Below are positions 61,527-64,000 of a DNA stretch of 64,000 nt, one piece after another. Origin of the DNA: Gammaproteobacteria bacterium. Its GTDB lineage: Bacteria; Pseudomonadota; Gammaproteobacteria; Nevskiales; Nevskiaceae. Position numbers and translations under genes: made by a program. Under the pieces are notes generated by a model. The model was not told where the DNA came from. It was given only the letters and a program-made list of their open reading frames with translations, and did no database searches. Within the stretch, counting starts at the first letter, position 1, and each line of letters starts with the position of its first letter. The stretch lies in NCBI GenBank assembly GCA_026398875.1, contig JAPLSB010000022.1:1-64000 (forward strand), in the 5' to 3' direction.

Positions 61527-64000
61527 CGCGCGACCCTGCGGCGGCGAAGTAGCAGCGCAACACCGAGCAGCGGCAGCAGGCCGCCAGCAGCACCACCGCC
61601 ACCGGTCGCCGGCGGTGGCGCAGTTGTCACCACCCCCGGCGCACCTGGATCGCGGATCACGCCGTCGGCCACACCGTCGCCGTCACCGGCGCCGCCATCG
61701 GTCAGCGCCAGACGCACCTGATTGCCGTTGATGACGGCCCGATCGAACAGCGCGCAGTCCGGCGTGCACTTGACGTAGCCGTTCGGGGTCACGCCGGCCG
61801 GGAAGGTCAGCGTCACCTCGACACTGCCGCCGACGGGGATACTGGTGATGTCGAATGCGAGGAAATCGGTCAGCGGCGTGAAGCCGGCCGGCAGCACGGC
61901 GGGACGGGCCGTCACGCGGGTGTTGACGATCGCACCGGCGGAGGACGTCAGCTGTACTTCGCGGCCATCGGTCAACGTGATGCTCCCGAGGTTGACCGGC
62001 GGCGGCGGTGGCGGAGGCGGCGCCGCATTGATGGTCAGCCGCGCTGTGGTCACCGCCCGGCCACCGCCTGGCCCGACACAGTCCAGCGTGAAATCGACGG
62101 TGCCAGTCACGTCGCCCGGCAGCGATACGGCATTCATGCCGCTAGCTGCGATGGCGAACGGACCATTGACGATCAGGCCGTCGAAGCTGCCCTGGCAGGC
62201 AATGGCATAGCTGGAACTCCACATCAAGAGCGGGGTGTCGCCGACCACGATGCTCGGATTGACCCAGCTTGCGGACACTGCCGGGACGACCGCGTTGACG
62301 GTCAGCCGCGCCGTGGTTGACGCCGTTGCGCCGCCGGGACCGACACAGCTCAACGTGAAATCGACGATGCCGGCCGTATCGAACGGCAACGACACCGCCG
62401 TCATGCCGCTGGCTTCGACCGCGAACGGCGCGTTGTTGACCAGACCGTCGAAGCTCGCTTCGCAGGCCAGCGCATCATTGGAACTCCATGTCACGAACGG
62501 CGTTTCGCCGACGCGGATGCTGGGCGATAGCCAGCTCGCCGAGACGGTCGGCGTCACGGCGTTGACGGTGAGCCGCGCCGTGGTTGACGCCCGTCCACCA
62601 CCGGGACCGACGCAGCTCAGCGTGAAATCGACGATGCCGGCCGTGTCGAACGGCAACGACACCGCCGTCATTCCGCTGGCTTCGACCGCAAACGGCGCGT
62701 TGTTGACCAGGCCGTCGAAGCTCGCTTCGCAGGCCAACGCATCGGTGGAACTCCACGTCACGAACGGCGTTTCGCCGACCCGTATGCTGGGCGATACCCA
62801 GCTCGCCGAGACCGTCGGCGTTATGGCGTTGACCGTCAGCCGCGCCGTGGTCGAAGCCCGCCCGCCGCCGGCACCGACGCAGCTCAGCGTGAAATCGACG
62901 GTGCCGGCCATATCGAACGGCAACGACACCGCTGTCATGCCGCTGGCGTCGACCGCGAACGGCGCGTTGTTGACCAGCCCAGCAAAGCTGCCTTCACAGG
63001 CCAGCGCATCGGTGGAACTCCACATCACGAACGGCGTCTCGCCGACACGGATCGTCGGCGACACCCAGCTTGCCGATACCGTCGGCACGACGGCATTGAC
63101 GGTCAGCGTTGCCGTGGTCGATTCGACTTCGCCATCGACACCTGCACATTCCAGCGTGAAGGTCTGGGTACCCGCAGCGTTCCCGGGCTGGAAAACGAAG
63201 GAACCGCTGGCGTCGACCGGCCCGGTGTCGTTGCGGATGCCGGCATAGGTGCCGGTGCAGGCCGCGGCGTTTTCGCTGGTCCAGGTCAGCGTCGACGAGC
63301 CAGCGGAGAATATGGTCGTCGGCGACCATGCCGCCGTGACGGTCAATGGCAGCGGCGTGCCGATGGTGATCGAGGCGCTGGTCGTGCCGGTCCGCCCGCC
63401 GGCACCAGTGCAGCTCAAATCGAAACGCGCTTCGCCTGCATCGGGAAAGGCGTATTCGATCGCACCACTCGCGCCGCCGCTGCCGACATCGGCCAGCGCA
63501 CCGCTCAGTTCGTACGTGCAACTGTCGGCGTTGGTCGCGTTCCACGACACGGTCGCGCGGTTGCCGGAAACGATGCTCGACGGATTCCAGCTTGCGGTCA
63601 CCGTCACCGCGTCCGAGTCGACGATTTCCAGGGTCACCGACTTGCGCAGTTCGCCGGTGCCACAGGCGATGCCATAGCTGCGCGTGGCGGCCGTCGTGAA
63701 GCTGCCGAGCACGCGGCTGCCGCTGGACGGCAGGGGCCCGCTCAGATTGCCGAAGCCGAAGCAGCTGCCGGCCGGCGCATTGGACGTCCAGAACAGCGAC
63801 ACCGTACGGCCGTCGCTGATCGTCAGCGGGCCGGTCGGGTTGATTTCCAGATTCAGCTGCGGCGTGCCGTCCGGCCCGCCATAGCGCACGGGTTCGAGCG
63901 TGGCGCGGCTGCCGTCCGCCTGATCGACGTTGTAGATCGCCAGGTAGTTGCCGTTGGCCAGCCTTGGCGACCACGCGCTGGCAATGCGATCGAGAAAGCG
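61523..64000 (-). CDS. Large Ig-like repeat surface protein, 5'-truncated, with GlyGly-CTERM-like tail
   Basis: The frame is open from the right edge of the window to the stop at 61523, so the N-terminus is missing. At least seven Ig-like domains of about 89 residues are visible. The four most alike share the motif SIRVGETPFVTWSS then LACEASFDGLVNNAPF, and the repeats at 62294-63094 are nearly identical. A proline-rich linker and a beta-rich choice-of-anchor-like domain follow. The end is GGGGAAGGLLPLLGVALLL then RRRR, matching the GlyGly-CTERM sorting signal of rhombosortase substrates. It is probably type II-secreted and surface-exposed. Confidence 0.85.
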   Translation of the reverse strand, partial: RFLDRIASAWSPRLANGNYLAIYNVDQADGSRATLEPVRYGGPDGTPQLNLEINPTGPLTISDGRTVSLFWTSNAPAGSCFGFGNLSGPLPSSGSRVLGSFTTAATRSYGIACGTGELRKSVTLEIVDSDAVTVTASWNPSSIVSGNRATVSWNATNADSCTYELSGALADVGSGGASGAIEYAFPDAGEARFDLSCTGAGGRTGTTSASITIGTPLPLTVTAAWSPTTIFSAGSSTLTWTSENAAACTGTYAGIRNDTGPVDASGSFVFQPGNAAGTQTFTLECAGVDGEVESTTATLTVNAVVPTVSASWVSPTIRVGETPFVMWSSTDALACEGSFAGLVNNAPFAVDASGMTAVSLPFDMAGTVDFTLSCVGAGGGRASTTARLTVNAITPTVSASWVSPSIRVGETPFVTWSSTDALACEASFDGLVNNAPFAVEASGMTAVSLPFDTAGIVDFTLSCVGPGGGRASTTARLTVNAVTPTVSASWLSPSIRVGETPFVTWSSNDALACEASFDGLVNNAPFAVEASGMTAVSLPFDTAGIVDFTLSCVGPGGATASTTARLTVNAVVPAVSASWVNPSIVVGDTPLLMWSSSYAIACQGSFDGLIVNGPFAIAASGMNAVSLPGDVTGTVDFTLDCVGPGGGRAVTTARLTINAAPPPPPPPPVNLGSITLTDGREVQLTSSAGAIVNTRVTARPAVLPAGFTPLTDFLAFDITSIPVGGSVEVTLTFPAGVTPNGYVKCTPDCALFDRAVINGNQVRLALTDGGAGDGDGVADGVIRDPGAPGVVTTAPPPATGGGGAAGGLLPLLGVALLLRRRRVAR
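62027..63361 (-). repeat. Tandem 267-bp coding repeats
   Basis: The same phrase (for example the GTTGACGGTCAGCC-like start at 62294, 62561 and 62828, with diverged versions at 62027 and 63095) recurs every 267 bases exactly, encoding the 89-residue Ig-like domain. The three central copies differ by only a few residues, so duplication or gene conversion was recent. The outer copies have diverged. Confidence 0.88.

Noticed and set aside
62027-63361. CRISPR-like array
   Set aside because: Repeats are 267-bp in-frame protein domains, not short direct repeats with unique spacers.
1-64000. Insertion sequences, integrases, prophage or attachment sites
   Set aside because: No transposase, integrase or flanking repeats were found, and the tRNA-Pro has no downstream duplicate of its 3' end that I could see.

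Overview
The window is chromosomal DNA of a high-GC gammaproteobacterium. The left end has the gammaproteobacterial order infC-rpmI-rplT-pheS-pheT-ihfA-merR-tRNA-Pro. The rest is dominated by aerobic hydrocarbon/lipid catabolism genes and a multi-component TonB system. This mix suits the Nevskiales/Solimonadaceae (Hydrocarboniphaga, Solimonas, Nevskia), but that placement is an inference from gene content. No insertion sequence, integrase, CRISPR array or rRNA was seen.

Layout. (1) 1-5425: translation and nucleoid genes, a tRNA-Pro(GGG) and a strong terminator. (2) 5555-8739: a winged-helix protein with an AT-hook-like tail, then a NorE/NorF-like pair of oxidase accessory membrane proteins, an unknown membrane protein, and a MarR regulator with a perfect operator palindrome. 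(3) 8802-16412: an operon divergent from a TetR gene. It holds two copies of an APH-fold kinase plus small partner, two different proteins with a CrtC/AttH-like DxSWG motif, and an ACAD10/11-type acyl-CoA dehydrogenase. It looks like a split, duplicated version of the 4-hydroxyacyl-CoA phosphorylation/dehydration route known from bacterial LvaABC and human ACAD10/11. (4) 16573-18081: a PPP-type phosphatase and an HU-like protein. (5) 18099-27414: seven genes on one strand: acyl-CoA dehydrogenase, MalT/AlkS-like LAL regulator, AlkB/XylM-type hydroxylase, ferredoxin-reductase, tyrosine phosphatase, crotonase and acyl-CoA dehydrogenase. An acyl-CoA ligase diverges from it.

(6) 29142-32641: a catalytically altered RNase T2 homologue, an SDR without its Tyr/Lys pair, a secreted MsrA and an unknown membrane protein. 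(7) 32858-40268: an aryl/allyl-type Zn alcohol dehydrogenase converges on a second AlkB/XylM-like hydroxylase. That hydroxylase lies downstream of a MarR gene with an AT-hook and a complete 2-hydroxyacyl-CoA dehydratase-type system (two subunits plus ATP-dependent activator). A TetR gene diverges. This is an oxygen-sensitive enzyme class sitting beside an oxygen-using one. (8) 40306-50929: an M23 peptidase, then DUF3450, long ExbB/TtpC, ExbB, two ExbD, TonB and TPR genes, an OmpA protein and a TonB-dependent receptor. Together these form one energised outer-membrane uptake unit, plausibly for a hydrophobic substrate.

(9) 51484-59710: two more acyl-CoA ligases, an aldehyde dehydrogenase, an epoxide hydrolase and a secreted repeat protein. 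(10) 59798-64000: four exported-protein genes chained by 4-base overlaps. The first is a large Ig-like repeat protein with exact 267-bp repeats and a GlyGly-CTERM-like tail; it runs off the window.

The degradative genes make chemical sense together: hydroxylation, alcohol and aldehyde oxidation, CoA activation, beta-oxidation, and the kinase and dehydratase branches for acids that ordinary beta-oxidation cannot process. The true substrate cannot be read from the sequence.
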